In this document: positions 4,846 to 5,310 of the stretch, one piece after another
Layout: each line of letters opens with the position of its first letter
Numbering within the stretch: position 1 is the stretch's first letter
Source: Massilia sp.
GTDB lineage: Bacteria > Pseudomonadota > Gammaproteobacteria > Burkholderiales > Burkholderiaceae_D
Assembly (NCBI GenBank): GCA_003484545.1
Contig: DNCF01000160.1
Location: 1-5,310 of the forward strand
Reading direction: 5' to 3'
DNA: 5,310 bases
The notes under the pieces: model-generated
What the model was told of the DNA's origin: nothing
Database searches by the model: none
The model's input: only the letters and a program-made list of their open reading frames with translations
Translations under genes and position numbers: made by a program

Positions 4846-4850
4846 CGGCG

Positions 4851-5310
4851 ATGGCACACAGGCTCGATGTACCCTCGATCATCGAATATCATGACGCTAT
4901 CTTGCGCCTGCCCGCAGGGGGGCGCGGGGTGCCTGTCGCGGTGGACGGCGCCTGGCCCGCGATCGCGGCGAACCACGAATTTAATGTGCTGCTGTGGCGA
5001 GAAGAAGACAAGGCCCGCCGGCGCGACGTCCCCGCAACCGAAATCGCCGCCAACAAGCGCCACATCGACCGCTATAACCAGCAGCGCAACGACGCCGTCG
5101 AAGCCATCGACGAAGCCATCCTGGCGGCGCTGGTCACGGTGGCGCCGGCGGCCGACGCCTGGCTGTCGAGCGAAACCGCCGGCGCCATGATCGACCGCCT
5201 GTCGATCCTCGCGCTGAAGGTCCACCACATGGACGCCCAGACGCGGCGCCTGGACGCCGGCAGCGCCCACGTGCAAGCCTGCGGCGTCCGCCTGCAGCGC
5301 CTGCGGCAGC
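4851..5310 (+). CDS. DUF4254 family protein, N-terminal 153 residues (cut by right edge)
   Basis: The frame stays open from the ATG at 4851 to the window end, giving 153 residues. It shows the hallmarks of the DUF4254 family as I know it: NHEFNVLLWREEDKARR (41-57), then DRYNQQRNDAVEAIDEAIL (73-91), and SETAGAMIDRLSILALK (107-123) followed by VHHM. Family members are about 200 residues, so perhaps a quarter is missing. It is mostly helical, with no signal peptide or membrane segment, and so is probably cytoplasmic. The biochemical role is unknown. In related bacteria I recall such genes beside glycosyltransferase (heptosyltransferase-type) genes of surface-glycan loci, which predicts what may follow beyond the edge; this is memory, not visible here. 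It diverges from the GH2 gene over 144 bp and has its own strong ribosome binding site. Confidence 0.85.
   Translation, partial: MAHRLDVPSIIEYHDAILRLPAGGRGVPVAVDGAWPAIAANHEFNVLLWREEDKARRRDVPATEIAANKRHIDRYNQQRNDAVEAIDEAILAALVTVAPAADAWLSSETAGAMIDRLSILALKVHHMDAQTRRLDAGSAHVQACGVRLQRLRQ

Noticed and set aside
4815..4850. Upstream in-frame ATG at 4815 as the DUF4254 start
   Set aside because: The only purine stretch abuts the ATG directly, while the ATG at 4851 has GGAGG at ideal spacing.

Overview
The window is GC-rich and densely coded. Codon choice strongly favours G/C in third positions (CTG, GGC, GCC, GTC, ACC). The gene content is a YbjJ-type MFS transporter, a cupin/AraC regulator, a cytoplasmic GH2 glycosidase and a DUF4254 protein. 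Together these suggest a betaproteobacterial chromosome, most likely Oxalobacteraceae (Massilia/Duganella/Janthinobacterium-like). That placement is inferred from composition and recalled family distribution, not from a search. I see no transposase, integrase, phage gene, tRNA, rRNA or CRISPR array.

Layout. (1) 1-136, minus: the first 45 codons of an exported protein I do not recognise, with a signal peptide and a clear ribosome binding site; it runs off the left edge. (2) 137-719: a 583-bp divergent intergenic region, less GC-rich than the genes and the most interesting part of the window. It holds four copies or variants of a 12-bp dyad (TTCYG-N2-YRGAA), a separate 28-bp inverted repeat, weak sigma70-like promoters and a well-formed rho-independent terminator on the plus strand with no protein gene before it. 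(3) 720-1910, plus: a 12-helix MFS transporter. (4) 1941-2771, minus: a cupin-domain AraC-family regulator, convergent with the transporter; the two share a GC-rich hairpin at their 3' ends. (5) 2922-4706, minus: a GH2 (LacZ/beta-glucuronidase clan) glycosidase upstream of the regulator on the same strand. The Asn that normally precedes its acid/base Glu is replaced by Val. (6) 4851-5310, plus: a DUF4254 protein cut by the right edge, divergent from the glycosidase.

How the genes may fit together (inference). The regulator lies directly downstream of the glycosidase and converges on the transporter, so it could control either one, but nothing in the sequence proves this. The dyads sit just upstream of both divergent genes at 1-136 and 720-1910, so those two may share a repressor. 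The DUF4254 gene looks like the start of a separate transcription unit. I found no convincing new multi-gene system. The best leads are the repeated operator-like dyad, the orphan terminator (possible small RNA) and the altered glycosidase active-site motif.
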